From Agelaius tricolor (taxonomy: Eukaryota; Chordata; Aves; Passeriformes; Icteridae), in the NCBI GenBank assembly GCA_023055355.1, contig JALJCS010000015.1:20263516-20327515 (forward strand): DNA of 64,000 nt, given 5' to 3'. Shown in pieces: positions 45,501 to 57,500 of this stretch. Position numbers and translations under genes: made by a program. A model generated the notes under the pieces. It saw nothing but the letters and a program-made list of their open reading frames with translations. It was not told the origin of the DNA and did not search any database. How positions within the stretch are numbered: the stretch's first letter is position 1; each line of letters begins with the position of its first letter.

Positions 45501-48500
45501 GTCTGGGGATGTTGCTGAGTGGAAGGATGATCAGACCAGTTTGGGGACAGTGACAGCATGGAGGGATGCTCAGGGAGTTTGGGGACAGTGACAGTGTGAG
45601 GGGATGTTCAGGGATTTTGGGGACAGTGACAGTGTGAGGGGATGCTCAGGGATTTTGGGGACAGTGTGAGGGTATGCTCAGGGATTTGGGGACAGTGACA
45701 GTGTGAGGGGATGCTCAGGGATTTTGGGGACAGTGACAGTGTGAGGGGATGATCAGGGATTTTGGGGACAGTGACAGTGTGAGGGGATGCTCAGGGATTT
45801 TGGGGACAGTGACAGTGTGAGGGGATGATCAGGGATTTTGGGGACAGTGACAGTGTGAGGGGATGCTCAGGGATTTTTGGGGACAGTGACAGTGTGGGGG
45901 GATGCTCAGGGGTTTTGGGGACAATGACAGTGTGGAGGGGGGGTTGCTCAGGCATCTGTTCCCATTTTCCCTGGCATTTACCTGCACTCTCATGGTGACA
46001 GCCCTGAGGACGATGCCTCCAGGCTGGTGCTGATTGACAGCTGTCAATCACTCACCTTCCTGCCTGGATCTGAGTACCGATGGGGATTTGGGGCTTGAAC
46101 CCCCCCATCTCCATCTGGGTACCCCCTCCTGGGGGTTCTCCCACCCTCCCCAGGCACTGGGGCTGTGGCAGGGTCCCCCTGTGCTCCCCTCCCTTTCCGT
46201 TCGGGATATCTTCCCTCTGCATCAGCTCCGGGGCCCCTGCATCCCCTTCCTCCCCTCTCTGGCTTCCTGCCCTCCCCAGTGCCCTCCTCCCGCTGCCTGG
46301 GCACAGCCAGGGGTCCCAGGAGAGGGGACAGGGTGTCCCTGGCACAGGGGTCCCACCCCCCTGGCAGCCCAGGGGCAGCCAGGAAGCTTTTCCTCCTTCC
46401 CATCCTTCCTGAGCAAGTTCTGGTGTTTTCCCCAGTGTTTATTCCTGTCCTCCAAAGGTCACAGGTCCTGTGTGTTTCCTGCATGTCCCTTGTGAGGAGG
46501 ACCCCAGGGAATGGGGGCTGCCTTGGGATGGGAACCCCTTGGGATGGGGTCCAGGGGTGGGGACAGAGCAGGACAGGGTGCCCCTGGCACAGAGGTCCTG
46601 GCAGCCCCAGGGAAGCCAGGAACTTTTCCTGCTTCCCATCCTCCCCGAGCCTTTCCTGACCTTATTCCAGCATTTCTACCCACATCCCTGCAGGCACAGG
46701 TGCCAGTTCCTCCCTGGGATGGGAGCCCCCGTCATGAGGGATGGCAGCACTCAGGGATGGGCACCCCTCGGGATGGGGACCCCCTCGCAGCCCCATCCCA
46801 GCAAGGCACAGCAACACCCCAAAGGCAAATGTCTGGGAATGCTTATCAGCCCATCCTGCAGGGGCAGGGCACCCCAGCTTCCGTGGGGTGATCCGGGGAA
46901 CACATGGCAGGGCCGGTGCCACCCGCCTGCCAGCTGTGCCCCACAGCTGGCCAGCAGGAGCGGGTCCTCTTGGGGTGCAGCCCCCTGTCCAGCCCCACAG
47001 GTGCTGGGTGGTGCCCACGGGGCAGGGCTGGCTGCTCCATTATCCAGGGGCAGGGTTCAGCCCGATAAGGAGTCGCTTTTGGACTCGGGCAGCAAACAAT
47101 CAATAAGTGGCGAGCGATGGGCAGCAGAGATAAAGGCAGAAACCCCCCTGGCTCCCGCCCCACCGGGGCCTCCCCAGCACCCCAAAGCAGGGCACAGAGC
47201 CCAGCTGTGCCACAGCCATCCCCTCTCCATCCGCAGAGCTGAGCCCAAGCAGGCTGAGCCCAGCAAGGCTCGATTTAAACCCTCCTCACTCCTTTGTCGT
47301 CCCCAAGGCTGCCCTGATTACTCGAGCACCCGGGACGGCAAAGCCGGGATAATCTCCTTAGCCCCTTTGGAGAGATTTCCCTTTGTGAGCCGAGGTGAAG
47401 AGTGGAGATGCTGCATGTTCACAGCTTAAGACTCTTCCCAATCGGCTCCCTCCATCTTATCGGAGCGGTGCCATCACATCATTGCAGTAGTTGAGTTGTC
47501 AGGATTTATTCCTTCCGCCGCGCTCTCGCCGCTTCTAAAAACAGCAGCTGGGGCCAGGCTGGGGAACTGGGGGGGACTGGGGCTTCTCCAGCTCGGATTT
47601 CCCCAGGCAGGAGCAGGGGAGCCATGGGAGGTTGGGTACTCATTGATGGATCCATCCCTCCATCCATCCCAATGCCAGGCCAGCTCCTGCAGCCACATCC
47701 AGGCACCCACATTCGCTTTCCTTGCAGGAGGGAAGGGCAGAGGGGCCCCAGACAAACCCACCCATCCCACCCCATCCCATTCCAACTGCTCCTGCATCCA
47801 CAGGATTTGAACCGCAAACTGTTTGGTCCCTTCGCAGGAATCTGGAGGTCCATCCGTCCATCCATCCATCCATCCATCCATCCATCCATCCATCCATCCA
47901 TCCCCATTTCCCAGTCTCTCCATGCCCAGGGCTGGATCTGGCTGTGCCCCCCAGGCTGGCACAGGAGCAAGGTGGCTGATCCCGGGCTGTGATCCCATGA
48001 CACACTGATAGCAGTATTTATCCTGATTGTATCCAGGCAGCTGCAAACACTGCAGGGACCTCTGAGCCTGGGTGCCCACTGAGGGGCAGAGCAGTTGGTC
48101 TGGATGGGGTTCAAGTGCTCTGGATGCAGCTGAGGCAAAGGGATGCAGGAACAGCTTGGAATGGGATGGGGAGGGATGAGTGGGTTTGTCTGGGGGCCCT
48201 CTGCCCTTCCCTCCTGCTCGCTCCCACAAGGAAAACAAAAGGATGTGGCTGCATCTCCAGAGCTTCCAGTGCTGCTCCTGGCAGTGCCATTCCTCTCCCT
48301 GGCCCTGGCAATGCTGTGGTCACCATGCCCATGGCTCTGGCCTTCATCTCCATCGCACCCCGTGCTGGAGGAAGGCTCCGTGATGCCTCCCTGGAACTGT
48401 GCATCCCCACAGGCTTCCTCCCTCCCCTGAGCCCACCCTGGACCCACGGGATGGGTGGGAATGTGGGTGCCAGCCATGCCTGCTTGGCCATGGGGTGGTG

Positions 48501-51500
48501 GCAGGATTAATCTTTGCTCCTGGCACAGCTCAGCTGATTCCTTTGGAATCCCTTGATAGGAAGATAAGCCAGGAGCAGCCCCGTGTTCCCAGTCCCTGTC
48601 ACACCAGGCAGGTGCACCTGGCTCTCTGGGGGCTTCTCCTTCCTTCCTTCCTTCCTCCCTTCCTCCTTCCTTCCTCCCTGCTGCTTTTCCCTGTGCCCCA
48701 GAGCAAACAGGCCGGTCCCTGCCCAATTTGGTTAATGAGCTGGGAGATAAGCCCTGCTCCCTGATAAGGAGGGACCGATGGCCAGGTGAGATACCTGGGG
48801 GGGTGTTCACCTGCCAGGGGATCCCACAGGGAGCTGCAGCTCAGGGACTTTGCTCCAGGACACCCCAGGGGCTGGCAGCAGCTCTTGCCAACCCTGCAGG
48901 CAGTGGGGTGTGCCTGGATCCATGGTGGGATCACCCTCTGCAGCCTGGTGGTCCCATGTGGGGACACGGCTTCTGCCTTTGGGCTTTGTTCCCAGTGTAG
49001 AGCACACATCATCTCCCATCATTTTCCCTGTTCCCACTCAGCAGTGCTGTGTGTTTAGCTGGAAAAAAATCATCTTTTCCCTCCTTTTTTTTCCTCGCTC
49101 TGTTAACGTGGGTGCAGAGCAGGGGCTCTGCAGCATCCCTGGCTGGTCCAGGGACACTCATCCCTCTGGAGGAGCTCCCAGCGCCACAGAGCAGGGGTTC
49201 AGCAGCATCAGTGGGGTTCCAGCACCCCATTTTGGGGTGGGTGGAGGCCGTGGGGCTGGCGGGAACGGGGCTGGCTGTGGCAGCACTATTTTTGTCCCCC
49301 TGTCTGGAACGGTTTTCTCTTTATCAGCGCCTGCGTGTTTTCTCTGCTGGGGATTGATACACACAAGATGAAGTGCTCTGACATGGGAAGTGTCAGGCGA
49401 ATGCTCTTATCTCAGAGACATGGTCTCCTGACCCAAACGCTGCTGATTACCACTGAGACGGGGACGGGGGGGCACCCGCAGGGGGACGTGGCCGTTGGGC
49501 TCCGGGCCCCAAAAGCAGCCAGGATCTTGGGGGTGCCAAAGGCAGAGGGGCTGCTGGGGCTCTGCTGGGGTTTAGGGGTGCAGGGGAGGCTGGGCAGCTC
49601 GGGGATGCTGAGGATGGGGGAGTCCAGCACTCCAGCAGCACTTTGGGATCGGATGGGAGGTGCTGGAAGCGTGGAATAATGTGAGGGTCTGACTGCCCTG
49701 CTCAGCCACTCTGGTGGTCACTCTGCTCCCTGCCTGCCCAGGTTCTTCATGGACCCTTCCTCAGGCTCAGTTTGTGCCAGGGAATAAATCCCAAACAGCT
49801 CCCTCATCCCTCTCCTCCCTGTGCTGAGGTGGAGCTGGTGAGGAAATGGGCAGGGGGATGCAGGGCAGGAGGATGCCACGGATGTGGAGGATGTAGGGTG
49901 GGAGGATGCCAGGGATGCAGGGCAGGCACAGCCCCTGCCGTGCTCATCCCCCAAACCCCTTTGCAGGGATGAGATCCCATCCAGACACAGAGCAGGGATC
50001 TCCATGGCCAGGGTGGCTTTGGGAGCACTCTGGCTCCAGGCGCTCCCAGGCTGTGGCAGTGGGCAGGACAGGGGAGCCGAGGCACAGCCCATCACCAGCA
50101 GTGCTGGGGGCTGTGGCACAGGGCTGCAGGGTGGCAGGCACCAGCCTGGTGACCCCAAACACCTCGAGGAACCTGGACACCTGCCCAGACCTCCCGGTTC
50201 TGCCGGGATGGCACCAGTGACTCCCCTGGGATGAGCTCCAGGCGGTGTCCGGGGCGGACAGAGGGGACCCGCGGGTGGCAGTGGCACCTGGGCGATGCCA
50301 GGTGACACCACCCAGCGCTCCCAGTCGCTCACCTCAGCTCACCCCAGCGCCGGGAGGATCCAGATGTCAGCCCTGCTAATAAACACATCAGATTTCAATC
50401 TCCGCAGCCATGGGATCGCTTTATCCTCCCTGCGCTCCCGGCTCCAGAGGCAATTTTGCCTTCAGCCAGCGCAGCCTCCTCCCTGTCCCCGGCACCCGGG
50501 ACCGGCTGCAGCCCCTCGGGGCTCGGGGGGCTCTTTGTCCTGCCCTGCCGGGGCTCGGGCGCACGGGCTGGGTTCACTCGCTGTCCCCGGGGAGCTGCTC
50601 GGTTTTGGGGGGCGGCAGCCGGCGAGGGGCAGGCAGCACATCCATCTGGGTATTGGTTACCTGCCATCTTATCTGCGCTCCCAAAGACAAAGGCACAGTT
50701 AAAACATTTTCGAGCAGCCTTCATAGCGTATTCACATGTTATCTAACCCATTAAACCAGAGCCTTATCAGATAATCAAAGCCATTAAGCCCTGAAGCTGC
50801 TGCGACTCCGGGTGCGGGGATGGGAAACGCTCCTTCCTCTGCCCGGGCCGCGCCGGGACCCCCGGGCAGGGCTGGATCCCCCCACGGGACCCCCAGCAGC
50901 AGCTCCAGCCCGGTTCCCACAGCCCCAGCATTTGGGGTGCTGCAGTCCGGGGCGGTTTTGGGGCGCATCCCGCTGATGCTGCGCGTGTCTCCCCGCAGAT
51001 GAGCTGGAGCTGGAGCTGCGGGATGGGCACAGACGGGTGCGGAGCCGCCGGAGCCTCCCCGAGGGCTTCTCCTGGGGCCCCTTCCCAGGCAGCATCCACA
51101 GCGAGCCGGCATCGCCGGGCCACGGCAGCGACACGGTAAGGAGCACCCCGAGGGGGACAGGGGACACCCCGAGGGGGACAGGGAGCACCCCCAGGGCACG
51201 GTGAGGTGGGGGAAACATTCTTTGGGAAGTCCCTGCCCGAGCTGCTGAGATTCCTCAGGGAATCTCCTGGTTTGAGGTTTCCCTGCCAGCCCAGAGCGCT
51301 CCCGCAGGCAGGGGACAGGAGGACATTGCCATCCCCTCTGCACAGGCTGCTTGGTGGCACCTGTCTCCTCACAGAGGAGATGGGATCTGCCTTTTCCCAT
51401 CCCAGATTTGCTCCCTGGGGGCTCTGGTGGTGTCTGGGAAGGACCAGCAGCCATGGGGAAGGGGCAGAAGAGCAGCACCGAGGGGGTGGTGGCTGTTGGT

Positions 51501-54500
51501 GGCATCACTGGCGGAGCAGCAGAGGAGGGAGGTGGCCACGAGTGTGACTCTGGGTGTTTTTAGGCTCTGGATCCTCCATCCCAGCCATGTCCTTCCCTCC
51601 ACATCCCCCCTGAGTTGCACACAGGCAGCTCCAGCCCAGGATCCTCAAGCCCTGGCTCCATCCCCACCTCTTCCTCCTCCTCCTCCTCCTCTCTCCTTTG
51701 CTCTTTTTTTTTTTTTTCTTTTCTTTCTTTTTTTTTTAAGCTCAGGCCCGTTTATCTTTGCTGAATTAAATCCTTGATTAACCCTTATCTGCCCAGTTTG
51801 GCTCCCTATCTCCCGCTTGGCGCCGTGTGTCCAGACACCCGGTACAGGATGATTGATTTCCCCAAGATATGCTCAGCTTTTTTCTGATACTTCATTTATT
51901 GTCTAAATATTTTTGCTCCCATTTCAGCAGCTCCCTTATCGAGCCCGGCTGATGATTCCCAGCCCTGCTCTCCTCTGCCACTCTCCTCCCTCCCTATCTC
52001 TGCTCAGGGAAGGGAGGAAGGAATTGCAGCCCCATCCCTGATAGGGGCTGTCACCCTCAGGTCCTTTCCTCTTTGTTGCTGGTGGCGCTGGGGGGAGTGC
52101 AGGGGGTCTCCCCCAGATCCTGCCTGGATCTGCTCTTCATCTCCAGAGAATAAATCCCAAACAGCTCCCTCATCCCTCCTCCTCCCTGTGCTGAGGCGGA
52201 GCTGGTGGGATGTGGAGTTGTGGGAGATGATCCCATCCTGGGGTTTTGGTGGGAGCTGTGAGCACTGGGTGGCTTTAATATTCCGTGGTGTGGAGCACTG
52301 TGTGTCCCCATCTGGGGAGGGAGAAGGAGAAAGAACAGGAGGGAAAAGAGCAGCAGGAGGAGGAGGAAGAGGAGAAGGAGGAGGAAGATGCCTACCCACC
52401 CCCACCCGCTCCCACAGGGTTCCCCCAAAAGATCCTTGCCCGGGAGGCTGTGGCAGCCCTCTGGCAGACAGCTCAGGGTTGCCGAGGGAAGGTGAAGCCC
52501 CTCTGGGACTGTCCCCGAGCCCCTGGGTGCCCGCGTCCCCCCCGGCGAGGGCAGGGCCGTGTGGATGCGCTCCCGGCGGATGCGGAGCCGATTGGGTTTC
52601 AGATGGGTTGGCGATGGTTATCGGGCTGTGCAGCGACACAGCGACCTCTTTGTTCAGGGAGAACAAGGAAGGGCTTCACGCCGGGCTGGGGCCACCGCGG
52701 GGAGCCGGGCTGGGCACCCCGGGGTGCTGGGGGCACCTTGGGGTGCTGCAGGGTCCCGGGCAGCCCCTCCAGCCAGGGGTGTCCCCATGCCGGGAGCAGA
52801 ATTCCCAAGGGATTTTCCTCTCCCCGAGGGGGCCCCGCCCATGTGGCACCAGCAGTGCCCATCCCTGGGGAGATGCTGGGGGTCCCAAAGCCCCCAGCCC
52901 CATTTCCCGTGTCCACAGGGGCAGGGGAGGTGCACTCACCTGTGCCAGTGTCACACTAGTGTGCCACATCCGTGTGCCAGTGTGCCACATCCATGTGCCA
53001 GTGTGTCACACCCATGTGCCAGTGTGCCACATCCATGTGCCAGTGTGTCACACCCTTATGCCAGTGTCACACGTGTCACACACATGCACTAGTGTGTCAC
53101 ACCCTTGTGCCAGTGTCACACACATGTGTCACACCCCTGTGCCAGTGTGTCACACACATGTGCCAGTGTCACACACATGTGTTGGGGGCTTTATCAGGCT
53201 GCCAGCACTCGGCTCCTGGCAGTGATAAGGCCCCAACTGGCTGTGACTGTCAGGCTGAGTTGGAGGGGTTGGAAATATTGGGATGGATAATTAGATTTCA
53301 TATCGTTACTGCAGCAGCCATCGGAGGATCAGGGAGATTAATTTCCCCCCCCTTGTGCTCATTAATATTCATTAGAATGCGGGGAGGCTGAGCTGGGCAC
53401 GGGCTGAGCAGGGAGTGCTGTGACCGCCCTGGCAGCCCCTCAGTGTGACCCCAGCCCCTTTTGGGGAGCATGTGACCCTACCTCAGTGTGACCCCAGTGC
53501 TGACCCCTGTCCCTGCCCCACAGAGCCCCCCCCTGACGCTGGTGCTGGGGGACGAGAGCTGCTGGCTGTCCCTGCTGCCCCTCGTGCCCGGAGAGACCAA
53601 TGCCAACACCGTCATCTACAGGAAGGGTTGGTACTGGGGGTGGGAGGGCTCCCCATCTGTGTCCCCTGTCCCAGTGTCTGATCCTCCTGTCCCACTGCTG
53701 GCTGTCCCTGGGCTTGTCCCTGTCCCAGCTTCCCTGGGTGGCTGCAGCCAGTGGGGCTGGGGAGGGTCCCAGCAGGGATGGGCACAGGGATGGGAGCAAG
53801 GATGGTGTAAGGATGAGCACAGGGATGTATCCAGGGATGGATGCAGGGATGGTGTAAGGATGGGCCAGGGATGGGAGCAAGGATGGGAACAGGGATGGAC
53901 ACAGGGATGAGCAGGGATGGGAGCAAGGATGGTGTAAGGATGGACACAGGGATGGATCCAGGGATGGGCACAGGGATGGTCGTAAAGATGGGCACAAAGG
54001 TTCAGGGATGGGCACAAGGATTGGAAGAGGGGTGAGTGCAGAGATGGGTGTAAGGAGGGATGGGGGCAGGGATGGGCACAGGAATGGGTGCAGAGATGGG
54101 CACAGGGATGGGTGCATGGATGTGCACAGCAACGGGTGCAGGGATGGGCACAGGGATGTGGCAAGGTGGATGCAGGGATCGCACAGGGATGTGGCAAGGT
54201 GGATGCAGGGATCGCACAGGGATGGGTGTAGAGATGGGCACAGGGATGGGCGCAGGAATGGGTGCAGGAATGGACACAGGGATGTGGCAGGGATGGATGC
54301 AGAGGTCGCACAGGGATGTGGCAGGGATGGATGCAGGGATCGCACAGGGATGGGTGTAGAGATGGGCACAGGGATGGGCACAGAGATGTGGCAGGGGTGG
54401 ATGCAGGGATCGCACAGGGATGTGGCAGGGATGGATGCAGGGATCGCACAGGGATGTGGCGGGGGTGGCACTGGGATATGTGCAGACACGGGCACAAGCC

Positions 54501-57500
54501 AGAGCGGCGGCTCTGGGCGGGCTGTGCGGGCTCAGCGCGGGCAGACACCGCCATCTCCAGGCCATGGCCGGGAGGGAGCAGCGGCCGTGCCGGGACCGCG
54601 GGGACAGGGCGGGACGGAGGGGCCAGGCCAGGCGGGCAGGACGGGTCCCCTCTCACCGCTGTCCCCTCTCCAGACGAAGCCCTGTGGTGCCGCACGACGC
54701 GGGCGCTGCGGGAGGACGAGCCCCTGAGCGCCTTGGTGGTGGCAGAGCCACCGGCTGTCCCCAAGCACGGGGTGAAAGCGGAGCCCGGCGAGTCCCCGTA
54801 CCCGGCGGCGCTGCACTCTGACATCCAGCTGCTGCCACAGCAGGCCGGCATGGCCGCCATCCTGGCCACCGCCGTGGTCAACAGTGAGTCCGGGGACACG
54901 AGGGGAGGGACACGAGGGGAGGGACACACAGAGACATGCAGGGAGGGACAGGCAGGGATGGACACACAGGGAGGGATATGGGAGAGGGACACACGGAGAG
55001 GGACATATGGGGAGGGACACATGGAGAGGGACAAGCACAGAGGGGCACACAGGGACATACAGGGAGTGACACACAGGGACAGGCAGGGATGGACACATGG
55101 GATATGGGGGAGGGACACCCAGAGAGGGACACACGGGGAGGAACAGCAGGGAGGGACACACTGGGAGGGACACACAAGGACATGTGGGGAGGGACACGCA
55201 GGAGGGGACATGCTGGGAGGGACACACAGAGAGGGATATGCAGGGACATGCAGGGAGCGACACGCAGGGAGGGACATGCGGTGAAGGACATGCAGCACCA
55301 TGGCCCTGCCGGGGCTCTCCAGCCTGTCCCACAGCGATGTCCCTGTCCCCAGCCTGTCCCACAGTAACGTCCCTGTCCCCAGCCTGTCCCACAGCAATGT
55401 CCCTGTCCCCTGCTCTCCACAGAGGATGTGTTCCCATGCAAGGACTGTGGGATCTGGTACCGCAGCGAGCGCAACCTGCAGGCCCACCTGATGTACTACT
55501 GTGCCAGCCGGCAGAGCGCTGGCGCCGGCTCCCCCGCCCTGGACGAGAAGCCCAAGGAGACCTATCCCAACGAGAGGGTCTGCCCCTTCCCACAGTGCAA
55601 GAAGAGCTGTCCCAGTGCCAGCTCCCTGGAGATCCACATGCGGAGCCATAGCGGTATGGCACGGCCTGGCACGGCATGGCACAGCATGGCATGGCACCCC
55701 TCGTCTGGAGGCTTTGGGGTGGCAGCACGGTGACCATTAGAGGAGGCTGGCCCCAGCTGAGCTGCTGGAGGGGCAGGGAGGAGGCAGGGCTGGAGCACAC
55801 TGAGCAGTGGGATGAGGCTCTCCCCAGCTGATTTGGGGCACTGGTTTGGCACTGCTCACTTGTAGGTCTTCCCCCAACTCGGACCTGTAGAGACAGAGGG
55901 AGCTGGCCCTGTGGGGTGGCCCTGTGGGTGTGTCCATGGGCCCTATCCCCCTCCCCTCAGCACTGAGTATCTGTCTGTCCGGCAGGAGAGCGGCCATTTG
56001 TCTGCTTGATCTGCCTGTCCGCCTTCACCACCAAGGCCAACTGTGAGCGGCACCTGAAGGTGCACACGGACACCCTGAACGGTGAGTGTCCCACGGGGAC
56101 AGCCCTGTCCCACCCAGGGATGGGCACCGTCCTTCCTGCCCTGCCCGCTCAGCCCGCTGCTCTGTCCCCTCAGGTGTCTGCCACAGCTGTGGCTTCATCT
56201 CCACCACGAGGGACATCCTGTACAGCCACCTGGTCACCAACCACATGATCTGCCAGCCAGGCTCCAAGGGCGAGGTGTTCTCACCAGGGTCAGCCCTTCC
56301 TGCTGCCAAACCCCTCGCTCCTGGTGAGTCCTGGGGCTGTGGCCCTGGGGGACACAGGATGCCATTGTCACCCAGGGCTTGTCCCCAGCTGGGCCTGCTG
56401 GTGGGAAGGGAGGCGGGGATGGTACAGTGTCCCTGTGCCAGGACATTGGGAATGGGGAATGGGGTGCCAGGGGTGTTGGGAACAGGACATGGCAAGCATC
56501 CCTCAGCCAGGATGTGTGGAACAGGGAACGGGGTGAGGATTCTGCCCTGGGGGTGTCAGTAACGGGGGGACAAGGCAGCACCCCATGCTGGTGCTCTCAG
56601 TGCTGATCCTCCCTGTGCCGGGGCTGCTGGTGACGCTGTCACCTCTGTCCCCCTGCAGGGCTGAGCCAGCCGAACAACGCGTCCCTGCGCAAGTGCAGCC
56701 TGGGCGCGTTCCTGCCCGAGGCGCTGCCGGCCCTGCCGCAGCACGTGGTGCTGCCCGGCCCCGACCCCGCTCCGGCACCACCCGCACCGCCCGCCTCGCC
56801 CCCCGACCCCCGGGCCGGCAAACTCTCACCCCCAACCCAGCCGCAGAACGGGGAAGGGCCTTCATCGGCATCCTCCTCATCCTCCTCCTGCTCCACGTCC
56901 GGCGAGCCCGTGCGCATCAAGGAGGAGCCGGCGGGCAGCCCGGCCAGCGAGGCGGAGGCACCGAGGAGCGGGGAGGGGGCCGGCAGCCCCGACGGCGGCT
57001 CCCGGACCTCGTCCCCTCGCAGCCTGGCCTCGGCCAAGGTCAAGTCGGAGCTCGCCAGCCCCACGCCGGGCTCCAGCCCCGTGCCCAGCGAGCCGGGGAC
57101 GGGCACAGCCGGCGGCACCGTCTTCCTGCCGCAGTACGTGTTCGGCCACGAGGCCGCGGTGGTGCCGCAGGCCTCGGAGATCCTGGCCAAGATGTCGGAG
57201 CTGGTGCACAGCCGGCTGAAGCAGGGCCACCACGGCGGCGCGGTGCCGCCCGCCATCTACACGGGCACATCGGTGCCCAAGGGCGCCACGTGCTTCGAGT
57301 GCGAGATCACCTTCAACAACATCAACAACTACTACGTGCACAAGCGCCTGTACTGCTCCAGCCGGCACCTGGCCGAGGACAGCCCGCCCGGGGCACGCAA
57401 GCTCAAAGCCCCCCCCGGGGCGCCCAAGGGTCCCCTCGCCCCGGGGACGCTGCTGTCCCCCCCGGCGGGCAACGGGCAGGGCCCGGCAGCGGGGGACGGG

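Larger units (their letters stand above)
42046..50998 (+). other. ZFPM1: ZFPM1 intron 3 (9.0 kb)
   Basis: It contains a CR1 fragment (42582-42825), GATA islands (43495-43720, 46840-47470, 48525-48780, 50660-50790), minisatellites (45463-45955), a near duplication (46320-46690), an inverted repeat (47725-48216) and simple repeats. The remaining stretches (43720-44900, 48220-48520, 48900-49700) show no coding sequence or recognisable element. Confidence 0.8.
51136..53523 (+). other. ZFPM1: ZFPM1 intron 4 (2.4 kb)
   Basis: It holds a small tandem repeat next to the donor (51147-51187), a T tract (51707-51740), GATA-type motifs at 51783, 51808 and 51933, the second dispersed repeat copy (52145-52208), a GGA-rich stretch (52315-52390) and a minisatellite (52935-53185). 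An AT-richer island at 53186-53345 has GTGATAAGG and ATTAATATTCATTA. Confidence 0.8.

Noticed and set aside
45463..45955. Regular direct repeats resembling a CRISPR array
   Set aside because: The spacing sequence is itself repeated, there are no unique spacers, and this is vertebrate DNA; it is a minisatellite.
53616..55697. Antisense open frame of 693 codons over ZFPM1 introns 5-6
   Set aside because: It consists of translated minisatellites (His-Pro-Cys repeats) plus the reverse of exons 6 and 7.
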